Below, piece by piece: positions 32,537 through 40,877 of a stretch of DNA of 42,323 nt. The DNA lies in IMG/VR virus record IMGVR_UViG_3300035180_000739, positions 1 through 42,323 of that record, one strand, 5' to 3'. The notes beneath the pieces are model-generated. The model worked only from the letters and a program-made list of their open reading frames with translations. It did no database searches and was not told the DNA's origin. The stretch is from a virus. The translations under genes were made by a program, and so were the position numbers. Positions within the stretch are counted from its first letter, which is position 1. Every line of letters starts with the position of its first letter.

Positions 32537-32784
32537 AAAACCCGCCGCCTGCCAACGTGCCGCCACCGCCTGCCAACGTGCCGCCACCGCCTGCCAACGT
32601 GCTGCCACCGGAAGCCAACGTGCCGCCACCGCCTGCCAACGTGCTGCCACCGGAAGCCGCGCGGCTGCTGCAACAGGCGGCACAAACCCCCATCACGCGG
32701 GCCGACCCGCTCGCGCGTGTGAAAGCCATCGAGAAAGCTACCGAGCGGGTCAAGCGTCAATACCCTCAATTTTTCAAGGAGTGA
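32533..32784 (+). CDS. proline-repeat protein, 83 aa
   Basis: Starts at GTG 32533, overlapping the DUF2800 stop, with GGAGG 7 nt upstream. The first half is a repeat of a 7-residue unit (PPANVPP and variants with VLPPEA). The second half is helical and basic ([25 protein letters not shown]). It looks like a flexible tether carrying a short binding helix, perhaps bringing DUF2800 and DUF2815 together. That role is inferred. Confidence 0.65.
   Translation: MKNPPPANVPPPPANVPPPPANVLPPEANVPPPPANVLPPEAARLLQQAAQTPITRADPLARVKAIEKATERVKRQYPQFFKE
32545..32658 (+). repeat. tandem 21-bp repeats
   Basis: About five in-frame 21-bp units (CCGCCTGCCAACGTGCCGCCA and variants) at 32545-32649, with a partial unit to 32658. 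Variants alternate CCGCCT and CCGGAA. Confidence 0.85.
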
Positions 32785-32790
32785 TCCACC

Positions 32791-33339
32791 ATGAAACTGA
32801 AACTCAACAACGTTCGCCTCGCCTTCCCCGTGCTGTTCGAGGCCAAAACCGTGAACGGCGAGGGCAAGCCGGCATTTTCCGCCGGATTCCTGATCGACCC
32901 TGCCGACCCGCAGGTGAAGGCTATCAATGAGGCTATCGAGCAAGTCGCCAAGGACAAGTGGGGTGCCAAGGCCGACGCCATCCTCAAGCAGATGCGCGCC
33001 CAGGACAAGGTGGCCCTGCACGACGGCGACCTCAAGTCCAACTACGACGGATTCCCCGGCAACCTGTACGTGTCCGCGCGCAGCACCACCCGGCCGCTGG
33101 TCATCGACAAGGACAAGAGCCCGCTCACCGAGCAGGACGGCAAGCCCTACGCCGGCTGCTACGTGAATGCCAGCGTCGAACTTTGGGCGCAGGACAACAA
33201 CTACGGCAAGCGCATCAACGCCAGCCTGCGCGGTGTTCAGTTCTTCAGGGACGGCGACGCCTTCGCGGGCAGCGGTGCCGCGAGCGAGGACGAGTTCGAC
33301 GATATCGCCGAAGGCGCTACCGCCGACGATCTCGTTTAA
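32791..33339 (+). CDS. DUF2815 ssDNA-binding-like protein, 182 aa
   Basis: Typical DUF2815 features: LNNVRLAFPVLFEAK at the start, then DKVALHDGD, GNLYVSARS and GCYVNASVELWAQDNNYGKRINASLRGVQF. The OB-fold-like body ends in a disordered acidic tail (SEDEFDDIAEGATADD), as in SSB and T7 gp2.5-like proteins. It should coat single-stranded DNA in replication and recombination. Confidence 0.8.
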   Translation: MKLKLNNVRLAFPVLFEAKTVNGEGKPAFSAGFLIDPADPQVKAINEAIEQVAKDKWGAKADAILKQMRAQDKVALHDGDLKSNYDGFPGNLYVSARSTTRPLVIDKDKSPLTEQDGKPYAGCYVNASVELWAQDNNYGKRINASLRGVQFFRDGDAFAGSGAASEDEFDDIAEGATADDLV

Positions 33340-33345
33340 CCACCC

Positions 33346-33372
33346 AAGCGCCGGCCTTCGGGCCGGGCGCTT
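33346..33372 (+). terminator. strong TTCG hairpin without U-tract
   Basis: AAGCGCCGGCC-TTCG-GGCCGGGCGCTT with a one-base bulge, in the 90-bp gap after the DUF2815 gene. No U run follows, so it may be a processing or stabilising hairpin rather than a terminator. Confidence 0.45.
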
Positions 33373-33429
33373 TGGTGAGGGCGTGAACTCAACTCACACC
33401 CTTGCCAAAGCGAACACGGAGAACGCCAA

Positions 33430-33831
33430 GTGGAAATCTGGAAAGACATCCCCGGCTATGAAGGCCGGTATCAAGTAAGCAACGCGGGCAATGTGCGCTC
33501 GCTGGCGCATCGCGTTCGTTTGGTCGCCCATGGTAAAGAAACGACGAGGCTTTCGCCGGGGCGCATCTTGAAACCGGGGCCGCAACAGTCGGGGCATTTG
33601 TCCGTCGCCATTGGCAAGGGTAATTCCCGGCAAGTTCATCAACTCGTCCTTGAGGCTTTCGTCGGCCCATGCCCGGAAGGCTGCGAGGTGCTACACCTGA
33701 ACCACAACCCCGCCGACAACCGTTTGGAAAACCTGCGCTACGGAACGCGCAGCGAGAACCTGCGTATGGATTACGTCGCCGGCCGCCGTACCGTTCCGAA
33801 AAATTTCATCGGGGCAAGGTGGCGCGCATGA
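33430..33831 (+). CDS. NUMOD4-HNH endonuclease, 133 aa
   Basis: N-terminal NUMOD4 motif (EIWKDIPGYEGRYQVSNAGNVRS), then an HNH domain (HQLVLEAFVG, VLHLNHNPADNRLENLRYGT). Start is GTG 33430. Typical phage homing-type nuclease, inserted between the ssDNA-binding protein and the polymerase. Its stop overlaps the polymerase start (ATGA). Confidence 0.85.
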   Translation: MEIWKDIPGYEGRYQVSNAGNVRSLAHRVRLVAHGKETTRLSPGRILKPGPQQSGHLSVAIGKGNSRQVHQLVLEAFVGPCPEGCEVLHLNHNPADNRLENLRYGTRSENLRMDYVAGRRTVPKNFIGARWRA

Positions 33832-36278
33832 CCCGCCTGTTTCTTGATCTGGAAACATTTTCAGAAATCCCGATTACACACGGCACCCACGCCTACGCCG
33901 AGCACGCGGAAATCATGCTTTTCGCCTACGCCCTCGACGACGGCCCGGTGCAAGTGTGGGACTGCACCGCCCGGCCCTTGATGCCCGACGACCTCGCCGA
34001 CGCGCTCGACGACCCGGCCGTCATCCTCTACGCCCACAACAGCCACTTCGACCGCACCGTCCTGCGCCACGCCATGCCGGAACTGTGCCCGCCGCTGCCC
34101 CGCTGGCGCGACACGATGGTCAAGGCCCTGGCCCATTCCCTGCCGGGCTCGCTGGGCGATCTGTGCGACATCCTCAAGATTCCCACCGACAAGGCCAAGG
34201 ACAAGGCCGGCCGCCAGTTGATCCACCTGTTCTGCAAGCCGCGCCCGGCCACCAGCAAGGTGCGCCGCGCCACGCGCGAAACGCACCCCGCCGAGTGGGC
34301 CAAGTTCGTAGAGTACGCCGGGCTGGACATCGAGGCCATGCGCGCCATCGACAAGAAGCTGCCCGCCTGGAACTACCAGGGCGAAGAACTCGCCTTGTGG
34401 CACCTCGACCAGGCGATCAACGACCGGGGCTTTTTGGTTGACCTAGACTTGGCGCACGCCGCCATCCGCGCCGTGGAGCGCGCGCAGAAGGTACTCGCCC
34501 ACCGCACAAACGAACTGACCGAGGGCGCGGTGCAGGCGGCCACCCAGCGCGACGTCATGCTCCGCCACCTGGTCGCGGCCTACGGCATCGACTTGCCGGA
34601 CATGCAGCAGAGCACGCTGGAACGGCGCATTGCCGACCCCGACCTGCCGGCCGAGTTGCGCGAACTGCTCGCCATCCGCTTGCAGGCCAGTACCACCAGC
34701 ACCAGCAAGTACAAGACTCTCGCCAATGCGGTGAGCAGCGACGGCCGGCTGCGCGGCACGCTGCAATTCAACGGCGCCAGCCGTACCGGCCGCTGGGCTG
34801 GCCGCCTGTTCCAGCCGCAAAACCTGCCGCGCCCGGCGCTCAAGCAGGACAAGATCGACATCGGCGTCGAAGCCTTGAAAGCCGACTGCGAGGACTTGCT
34901 GTTCGGCAACGTCATGGAACTGACCAGCAGCGCAATCCGGGGCTGCATCGTGGCGCCCAAGGGCAAGAAGCTGGTGGTCGCCGACCTCGCCAACATCGAA
35001 GGCCGGGTGCTCGCCTGGCTCGCTGGCGAGGAATGGAAGCTGCAAGCCTTCCGCGATTACGACACGGTGCAGACCGAGGGCGGCCAGTGGATTACCGGCG
35101 CCGAACTGGTGGCGGCCTACCTCGAACGGCGCCCTGTACCGCTGGCGCTCGACGACAAGGGCGAACCCATCCGTAAGGGGCACGACCTCTACAAGCTGGC
35201 CTACGCCAAGTCGTTCGGCATCCAGCCCGACGCCGTGAGCAAAGACCAGCGCCAGATAGGCAAGGTGCAGGAGCTAGCGCTCGGCTATGAAGGCGGGGTC
35301 GGCGCCTTCCTCACGTTCGCGGCCGCCTACAACATCGACCTCGAAGCCATGGGTGAGCAGGCTATCGGTGCCATCCCCGACGCGACCCTGGGCGAGGCCA
35401 CCAGCGCGCTGGAATGGACGAAGCAGCAGAAGCGCCCGACCTTTGGCCTGTCCGACCGCACCTGGCTGGTTTGCGATTCCTTCAAGCGCGCGTGGCGGTA
35501 CGGCCACCCCGCCATCGCCTCATTCTGGAAGGACTTGCAGGACGCCGCCGTGCTCGCTGTGCAGCGGCCCGGCGTGGCCTTCACATGCCGCATGCTCAAG
35601 CTGCGCCGCGACGGCGCCTGGCTGCGCATCCGCCTGCCGTCCGGTCGGTTCCTGTGCTACCCGAGCCCCCAGGTGGATGAAGCCGGAAAGCTCTCGTACA
35701 TGGGCGTGAATCAGTACAGCCGCAAGTGGTCCCGTCTCAAGACCTACGGCGGCAAGCTGGCCGAGAACGTGACACAAGCCGTGGCCCGCGACGTGCTGGC
35801 CGGAAGCATGCCGGCCATCGAGGCGGCCGGCTACCGGATCGTATTGACGGTGCACGACGAAATCATCAGCGAAGCACCGGACACCCCCGACTTAAACGCC
35901 GACCACCTGGCCGGCTTGATGGCCACCAACGTAGAAGAACGAAAGGACTTTGACATGATTGACGCAACAGAACTTCCAGATGGATTTTATAACCTACGCT
36001 GCCCGAGAGTTCCAGAGTCTGAAACTTGTTTGGTGCGCCTGTACACGCCACACGAGCCGCCAGTTCGCGGCATTGGTTTCGGTGTATGGGATGGTGGCGC
36101 ATTCATGCCACTGGCCGATATTCCCGATGATTCGCGGCTGATACAGCTGACGATCACGGAAACCCCCGACTTCAACGCCGACCACCTGGCCGGCTTGATG
36201 GCCACCAACCCAACCTGGGCCAAGGGCCTGCCGCTTGCTGCGGCAGGCTTCGAGGCAATGAGGTATCGCAAAGACTAG
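33828..36278 (+). CDS. family A DNA polymerase with 3'-5' exonuclease, 816 aa, with inserted cassette
   Basis: Replicative polymerase. Exonuclease motif I LDLETFSE (Asp7, Glu9). Polymerase motifs: NGASRTGRWAG (about 308), motif A VVADLANIEGRVLAW (Asp386), motif B region KLAYAKSFGI to ALGYEGGVG (about 450-490), motif C VHDE (675-678). The family normally ends soon after motif C. Here residues about 702-794 are an extra 93-residue segment, bounded by two copies of TPD-x-NADHLAGLMATN (686-701 and 779-794), with the frame kept. ATG 33828 is chosen for the ATGA overlap with the HNH gene. Confidence 0.88.
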   Translation: MTRLFLDLETFSEIPITHGTHAYAEHAEIMLFAYALDDGPVQVWDCTARPLMPDDLADALDDPAVILYAHNSHFDRTVLRHAMPELCPPLPRWRDTMVKALAHSLPGSLGDLCDILKIPTDKAKDKAGRQLIHLFCKPRPATSKVRRATRETHPAEWAKFVEYAGLDIEAMRAIDKKLPAWNYQGEELALWHLDQAINDRGFLVDLDLAHAAIRAVERAQKVLAHRTNELTEGAVQAATQRDVMLRHLVAAYGIDLPDMQQSTLERRIADPDLPAELRELLAIRLQASTTSTSKYKTLANAVSSDGRLRGTLQFNGASRTGRWAGRLFQPQNLPRPALKQDKIDIGVEALKADCEDLLFGNVMELTSSAIRGCIVAPKGKKLVVADLANIEGRVLAWLAGEEWKLQAFRDYDTVQTEGGQWITGAELVAAYLERRPVPLALDDKGEPIRKGHDLYKLAYAKSFGIQPDAVSKDQRQIGKVQELALGYEGGVGAFLTFAAAYNIDLEAMGEQAIGAIPDATLGEATSALEWTKQQKRPTFGLSDRTWLVCDSFKRAWRYGHPAIASFWKDLQDAAVLAVQRPGVAFTCRMLKLRRDGAWLRIRLPSGRFLCYPSPQVDEAGKLSYMGVNQYSRKWSRLKTYGGKLAENVTQAVARDVLAGSMPAIEAAGYRIVLTVHDEIISEAPDTPDLNADHLAGLMATNVEERKDFDMIDATELPDGFYNLRCPRVPESETCLVRLYTPHEPPVRGIGFGVWDGGAFMPLADIPDDSRLIQLTITETPDFNADHLAGLMATNPTWAKGLPLAAAGFEAMRYRKD
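35883..36209 (+). repeat. 279-bp in-frame cassette with a 48-bp direct repeat inside the polymerase gene
   Basis: Copies at 35883-35930 and 36162-36209 match at 47 of 48 bases. The DNA between is AT-richer and contains ATG 35955 with AAAGGA 9 nt upstream, in the polymerase frame. Its product starts MIDATELPDGFYNL and has GFGVWDGGAFMPLADIP, like small stand-alone phage proteins. Confidence 0.85.
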
Positions 36279-36288
36279 GAGGCACGAC

Positions 36289-36390
36289 GTGAACCGAATC
36301 CTCATTGCCCTGCGCCTGTTCGGCTTGTATCGCCGCGCCGGCAATTTCCTGCGCTACGCCGCTCGCCGCGCCTGGGAGGTATCGGCATGA
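36289..36390 (+). CDS. 33-aa basic peptide gene
   Basis: GTG start with AGGAGG 6 nt upstream, immediately after the polymerase. The product is Arg-rich and amphipathic (ALRLFGLYRRAGNFLRYAARRAW). It overlaps the next start (ATGA). Function unknown. Confidence 0.5.
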   Translation: MNRILIALRLFGLYRRAGNFLRYAARRAWEVSA

Positions 36391-36869
36391 ACATGGAGCG
36401 CGCCGCCGAACTCCTAACCTATAACCCGGCCACCGGCATCTTCACGTGGAAGGTATCGAGAGGGTGCGCCACGAAGGGCTCACCGGCCGGCACGGTCAGG
36501 GGCGACGGATACATCAGCATCCGAGTGGATGGTGTTCGCTACCTTGCACATCGCCTCGCTTGGTTACTGATCCACGGCGACTGGCCCAAGGGCGAGGTCG
36601 ACCACATCAACGGAATCCGCTACGACAACCGCATCGAGAACCTGCGCGATGTTCCGCGCAGCCTGAACCAGCAAAACCAAACCCGTGCGCAGGCCGGCAA
36701 CTCGACCGGTGCGCTGGGTGTTTCCACGGCTGACGCGAAAGGCCACTTTCGCGCCCGCATTTTCAACAACGGCAAGCAACACCACCTCGGCACGTTCAAA
36801 ACCGTGGAGGAAGCAAGCCGCGCCTATGTCACGGCAAAGCGCCAAATGCATCAAGGAGGGGTTATCTAA
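36387..36869 (+). CDS. HNH endonuclease with AP2 DNA-binding domain, 160 aa
   Basis: HNH core at about residues 55-95 (HRLAWLLIHGDWPKGEVDHINGIRYDNRIENLR) in the usual order, then a C-terminal AP2-like domain (GVSTADAKGHFRARIF, HLGTFKTVEEASRAY). This is a common phage homing nuclease layout. Second HNH gene flanking the polymerase. Confidence 0.85.
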   Translation: MNMERAAELLTYNPATGIFTWKVSRGCATKGSPAGTVRGDGYISIRVDGVRYLAHRLAWLLIHGDWPKGEVDHINGIRYDNRIENLRDVPRSLNQQNQTRAQAGNSTGALGVSTADAKGHFRARIFNNGKQHHLGTFKTVEEASRAYVTAKRQMHQGGVI

Positions 36870-36871
36870 CC

Positions 36872-37135
36872 ATGCGCGAATCACAGATTGAAAGCTATCT
36901 CGTCGAGCGCGTCAAGGCGCTGGGCGGGGAGTGCAGAAAATTGAAATGGATAGGCCGCCACGGCGCGCCCGACCGCCTTGTCATGCTCAACGGAAAAGCG
37001 ATTTTCATTGAACTCAAGGCCCCCGGCGAGAAGTGTCGACCGCACCAAATCCGCGAGCACGAGCGCATGCGCCGCATGGGCCAGCGCGTCGAGGTCGTCG
37101 ATTCCTTGGATAGCGTCGACGAGGTGCTGGCATGA
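36872..37135 (+). CDS. VRR-NUC nuclease, 87 aa
   Basis: Matches the VRR-NUC fold of small Holliday-junction-type nucleases: E...YLVERVKALGGECRKLKW, then GAPDRLVMLNGKAIFIELKAPGE (catalytic D and ExK) and the helical R-HQ-R-HERMRRMGQRVEVVDS end. Probably resolves branched replication intermediates. AAGGAGG precedes the ATG. Confidence 0.88.
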   Translation: MRESQIESYLVERVKALGGECRKLKWIGRHGAPDRLVMLNGKAIFIELKAPGEKCRPHQIREHERMRRMGQRVEVVDSLDSVDEVLA

Positions 37136-37171
37136 GCAAGTGGGACCGAAACCACCATCAAGGAGCAAAAC

Positions 37172-37849
37172 ATGGAAGTCAAAATCACTGTTCCCGCTGA
37201 ACATATCGCAGTGCTCAAGCTATTCGCGGCTAGCAATGACATGCGCTACTACCTGAACGGTATCAACCTTGAAATTGGCCGCGCAGAATCGCGCCTTGTC
37301 GCAACCAATGGGTACATGCTCGGGTGTTTTCGCGTCGAAAGCGAGCAACCGGAAGTTACCGCGCCGCTGACCGACATCATTATCCCCAACGACTTGCTCA
37401 AGTCGATAAAGCCCAGCGGCATGGTTGAAATAACCATCGGCGATCTGGAAACCAAAGACAACGGAAAAGGCGAGCAAGTGCCGGTGCCGAATTCGCGCCA
37501 GATAACGCTGACCTATGCCGGCGTGTTGATCAGCGGCAAAACTATTGACGGCGTTTTCCCTACGTGGCGGAACGTCATCCCCACCAAAGTATCTGGCAAG
37601 GCAGCGCAGTTCGACCCGCACTACATCGGCTTGCTGTCGAAAGCCTGGGCAATCCTGCGCGGCAATAAAGGCGCCCGGTGCGTGGGTATCGGTCATAACG
37701 GTGGGGGCGCCGCGTTGATCGACCTTGACGACGCTTGCTTTGTCGGAGCCATCATGCCTATGAAGGTTAGCGCGCCTGTATCGCCACCCGATTGGTGGGC
37801 CGACAGCTTGCGCGTCGCCGCCGACTCGGCGGCTGAGGGGTTAGTCTGA
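37172..37849 (+). CDS. sliding-clamp (DnaN-like) protein, two-domain, 225 aa
   Basis: Similar to bacterial beta clamp domains 2 and 3: NDMRYYLNGINLEIG followed by RLVATNGYMLG, then SGKTIDGVFPTWRNVIP, then VGAIMPMKV near the end (compare MPMRL in DnaN). Cellular DnaN has three domains and about 366 aa. A protein with two domains would close a six-domain ring as a trimer. It should tether the phage polymerase to DNA. AAGGAG lies before the ATG. Confidence 0.78.
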   Translation: MEVKITVPAEHIAVLKLFAASNDMRYYLNGINLEIGRAESRLVATNGYMLGCFRVESEQPEVTAPLTDIIIPNDLLKSIKPSGMVEITIGDLETKDNGKGEQVPVPNSRQITLTYAGVLISGKTIDGVFPTWRNVIPTKVSGKAAQFDPHYIGLLSKAWAILRGNKGARCVGIGHNGGGAALIDLDDACFVGAIMPMKVSAPVSPPDWWADSLRVAADSAAEGLV

Positions 37850-37902
37850 CCGTGGCCCGGCGCACGGCGACGCCAGCAACCGTGGTGGGGGGATAGATAG
37901 CG

Positions 37903-38832
37903 ATGGCCGTCAAGAAGATCATCCACCTGGTTTCAGCCAGTGGCGGCAAAGACAGCACGGCTACGCTACTGCTATCGCTAAAGCAGTTCCCCGACTCGAC
38001 CTTCGCCGTGTTCGCCGACACCGGCAACGAGCACGAGGCGACGCTGGAATATCTCGGCTATCTGGAAGCCGCGCTCGGCATCAGAATTGAACGAATCAAG
38101 GCGGATTTTTCCGACCGCTTCGAGCGCCGCCGCAACTGGATTCTTCAACACTGGCCCGAGAAGGGCGTCCCGGCTGAACGCTGCGAACATGCGGCAAAAC
38201 TGATGCAGCCGACCGGAGTTCCGTATCTTGACATCTGCATGTTGAAGGGCCGGTTTCCTTCGCGCACTAGCCAATTCTGCACCCAGGAGCTAAAGACAAA
38301 GCCCCTCGCGGAATATGCCTTGTGGTTCATCGACACGCTTGATGTTGACGTGTGGAGTTGGCAAGGCGTTCGGCGCGATGAATCAACAAACCGCGCCAAT
38401 GCCAAGGGCTTCGAGGATTTAACCGGGGGCTTGTTTGCTTTCCGCCCAATTGCAGGATGGACGGCCCAGCAAACGGTCGATTTTGTGAAGTCATGCGGGC
38501 TTGAACTGAACCCGCTTTATAAGCAAGGCATGGGCCGCGTGGGCTGCATGCCCTGTATAAATGCGAACAAGGCCGAACTGGCGGAAATTTCCCGGCGTTT
38601 CCCCGAGCACATCGGGCGGATCGCCGAGTGGGAGCGCCTTGTTGCTGGCGTTTCAAAGTGTAGTGCTGCATCGTTTTTCGCTGCGCCCAATGACGGCCGG
38701 GGCGATCTACGAGGCCGCAACGTAACCGCATATATCCAATGGGCCAGAACTTTCAGGGGGGGTGTGCATCAAAACCCCCAATGGCAGGAGGAAGCCCCTG
38801 CTTGCGCTTCCAGTTACGGGCTCTGTGAATGA
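37903..38832 (+). CDS. PAPS reductase / PP-loop ATPase family protein, 309 aa
   Basis: PP-loop SGGKDST (13-19), then FADTGNEHEATLEYL, a Cys-containing motif CTQELKTKPL, RRDES, RVGCMPCINANKAEL and the usual C-terminal CASSYGLCE. The cysteines could bind Fe-S. The family includes PAPS reductase and DndC, which inserts sulphur into DNA backbones. A role in DNA modification is possible but no other Dnd gene is visible. Confidence 0.78.
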   Translation: MAVKKIIHLVSASGGKDSTATLLLSLKQFPDSTFAVFADTGNEHEATLEYLGYLEAALGIRIERIKADFSDRFERRRNWILQHWPEKGVPAERCEHAAKLMQPTGVPYLDICMLKGRFPSRTSQFCTQELKTKPLAEYALWFIDTLDVDVWSWQGVRRDESTNRANAKGFEDLTGGLFAFRPIAGWTAQQTVDFVKSCGLELNPLYKQGMGRVGCMPCINANKAELAEISRRFPEHIGRIAEWERLVAGVSKCSAASFFAAPNDGRGDLRGRNVTAYIQWARTFRGGVHQNPQWQEEAPACASSYGLCE

Positions 38833-40223
38833 CCTGCCAGCGCTTCATCCCCCGCGAGTACCAGCAGCCCGTCATCGACCACATTATCGACGTGCGGCGC
38901 AGCGCGGTATGGGCGGGCATGGGCATGGGCAAGACCGTATCCGCGCTGACCGCGCTTGACATCCTGGAAATCACCGAGCCCGGCCCGGCCTTGGTTCTCG
39001 CCCCGCTGCGCGTGGCCGCGAGCACATGGCCTGATGAGGCGAAGAAGTGGGAGCACCTGCGCAATATAGAAGTGTCGGCTGTAATCGGCACGCCCGAGGA
39101 ACGGCGCGCCGCGCTCAAGCTACCGGCGACGGTCTACACCACAAACTACGACAATCTTCCGTGGCTGGTAGAGCACTTCGGCGACAAGTGGCCGTTCCGC
39201 AAAGTGGTGGCCGACGAAAGCACGAGGCTCAAATCCTTCCGCCTTCGTCAAGGCGGCGTTCGCGCGCAGTCGCTTGCCCGCGTCGCCCATTGCAAGGTAG
39301 ACCGTTTCATAGAACTTACCGGCACGCCCAGCCCGAACGGGTTGCAGGACTTGTGGGGGCAAGGTTGGTTCTTGGACAAGGGAGCGCGCCTTGGGCGTAG
39401 CTTCGAGGCATTCAAGGCCCGGTGGTTCCAGTCCATCCAGGTGGGAAACGACCGCCACGCCGTGCGCCTTGAACCGCTGCCGTTCGCCCAGGAGCAGATC
39501 GAGGACCGCATGCGCGACCTGTGTCTGTCCCTCGACGCGCGCGACTACTTCGACATTTCCGAGCCCATTGTGAACGTCATCCGCGTGGAGTTGCCAGCCA
39601 AGGCTCGGCGCATGTACCGCGAAATGGAGCGCGAAATGTTCCTCGCGCTGGAATGCGGCACCGAGGTGGAAGCCTTCAACGCGGCGAGCAAGACCATCAA
39701 GTGCCTGCAACTTGCCAACGGCGCGATCTACACCGACGACACGTGCAGCGCCTTTGCCGAGGTCCACGACGCCAAGCTGCAAGCGCTTGAGGACGTGATC
39801 GAGGAAGCGGCCGGCATGCCCGTGCTGGTGGCCTACCACTTCAAGAGCGACCTCGCCCGCCTGCAACGTGCCTTCCCCAGGGGCCGCGCCCTGGACAAAG
39901 ACCCGCAAACCATCCGCGACTGGAACGCCGGGAAGATCCCGGTCTTGTTCGCCCACCCGGCCAGTGCCGGCCATGGCCTGAACCTACAGGACGGCGGCAA
40001 CATCCTGGCCTTCTTCGGCCACTGGTGGGACTTGGAGCAGTTCCAGCAAATCATCGAACGCATCGGCCCCACGCGCCAGGTGCAAGCCGGGCACGACCGC
40101 CCGGTGTTCATCCACCACATCGTCGCGGCCGGCACCGTGGACGAGCTTGTGATAGCCCGCCGCGAATCGAAGCGCGAGGTACAAGACCTATTGCTTGAGG
40201 CCATGAAGAGGAAACAACGATGA
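38829..40223 (+). CDS. SNF2-type DEAD/DEAH-box helicase, 464 aa
   Basis: Walker A GMGMGKT (30-36), motif Ia LVLAPLRVA, DEAD-like box VVADEST (about 133), motif III ELTGTPSPNG, and the C-terminal RecA lobe (VAYHFKSDLARL, HPASAGHGLNLQ, IIERIGPTRQ). Length is typical of phage SNF2 helicases next to VRR-NUC and DUF2800. Probably remodels forks or protein-DNA complexes. The start overlaps the previous stop (ATGA). Confidence 0.88.
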   Translation: MTCQRFIPREYQQPVIDHIIDVRRSAVWAGMGMGKTVSALTALDILEITEPGPALVLAPLRVAASTWPDEAKKWEHLRNIEVSAVIGTPEERRAALKLPATVYTTNYDNLPWLVEHFGDKWPFRKVVADESTRLKSFRLRQGGVRAQSLARVAHCKVDRFIELTGTPSPNGLQDLWGQGWFLDKGARLGRSFEAFKARWFQSIQVGNDRHAVRLEPLPFAQEQIEDRMRDLCLSLDARDYFDISEPIVNVIRVELPAKARRMYREMEREMFLALECGTEVEAFNAASKTIKCLQLANGAIYTDDTCSAFAEVHDAKLQALEDVIEEAAGMPVLVAYHFKSDLARLQRAFPRGRALDKDPQTIRDWNAGKIPVLFAHPASAGHGLNLQDGGNILAFFGHWWDLEQFQQIIERIGPTRQVQAGHDRPVFIHHIVAAGTVDELVIARRESKREVQDLLLEAMKRKQR

Positions 40224-40651
40224 GCGAAGAACGCCCCGGGTACGCCGCAGCCCTCACCACCCAGGTGGGCGGCAATCACTACAAGGACATGGCTATCCAG
40301 CCGGTCGAGTACATCCACAAGAACGGCATCGGCTATTTCGAGGGCTGCGTCATCAAGTACGTGAGCCGGTGGCGCAAGAAGAACGGGGTCGAGGACTTGA
40401 AGAAAGCCCGCCACTTTCTCGACCTGCTGATCGAGTTCGAGCAGGAAGGGCCGGGATTACTGCAACTAGGACTCGACGCCCGTACTGTTTCCGTTCTTGA
40501 GCGTGAGGGTATTACGACGATCAACCAGTTGCTTGGAAAAAGTGACAACGAATTTCTCCGCATCCCCAACATGGGCAGAAAGTCTATGAACGCGATCCGC
40601 GAACTGCTGGACGCGCTAGGGCTTGAGAAAAAAGAAGCCGGCCGTGACTGA
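40220..40651 (+). CDS. DUF3310 protein with RNA polymerase alpha-CTD-like domain, 143 aa
   Basis: Residues about 14-75 match DUF3310 (GGNHYKDMAIQPVEYI, GCVIKYVSRWRKKNGVEDLKKARHFLD), the domain of T7 gp1.7-type nucleotide kinases. Residues about 80-135 (LGLDARTVSVLEREGI, TINQLL, IPNMGRKSMNAIRELLDALGL) match the helix-hairpin fold of the RNAP alpha C-terminal domain. The fusion could recruit or mimic host RNAP; that is inference. Confidence 0.78.
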   Translation: MSEERPGYAAALTTQVGGNHYKDMAIQPVEYIHKNGIGYFEGCVIKYVSRWRKKNGVEDLKKARHFLDLLIEFEQEGPGLLQLGLDARTVSVLEREGITTINQLLGKSDNEFLRIPNMGRKSMNAIRELLDALGLEKKEAGRD

Positions 40652-40874
40652 AACCGAATTTTTGACAGCCGCCGAACTGGCCGAGGTAACGGGCTACAAG
40701 CACGTCGCCAGCCAGCGCGAGTGGCTGGACGAGAACGGGTGGGTTTACGTGGTCAATGCTGCCGGCCGCCCCATAGTCGGCCGCTGGTTCGCGCGCCTTC
40801 GCCTTGCCGGGGTGCAACCCACGGCGGCCGGTGCCCAGCCAGTTGGCCGACCAAACTTTGCCGCTTTGGATTAA
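40644..40874 (+). CDS. DUF4224 protein, possible excisionase, 76 aa
   Basis: FLTAAELAEVTGYKHVASQREWLDENGWVYVVNAAGRPIVGRW is the DUF4224 pattern. Genes of this family usually precede phage integrases. GTG 40644 overlaps the previous gene by 8 bp and is preferred to TTG 40623. It may act as recombination directionality factor. Confidence 0.72.
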   Translation: MTETEFLTAAELAEVTGYKHVASQREWLDENGWVYVVNAAGRPIVGRWFARLRLAGVQPTAAGAQPVGRPNFAALD

Positions 40875-40877
40875 GCT

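Noticed and set aside
32545-32658. Possible CRISPR array
   Set aside because: The units are contiguous 21-bp coding repeats without spacers, in frame in a proline-rich protein.
33346-33372. Rho-independent terminator splitting the replication operon
   Set aside because: The hairpin is strong but has no U tract, and the genes after it have no evident promoter, so full termination is unlikely.
37132-37200. 22-codon ORF between the VRR-NUC and clamp genes
   Set aside because: It only spans the clamp ribosome-binding site and start in another frame, with no coding character.
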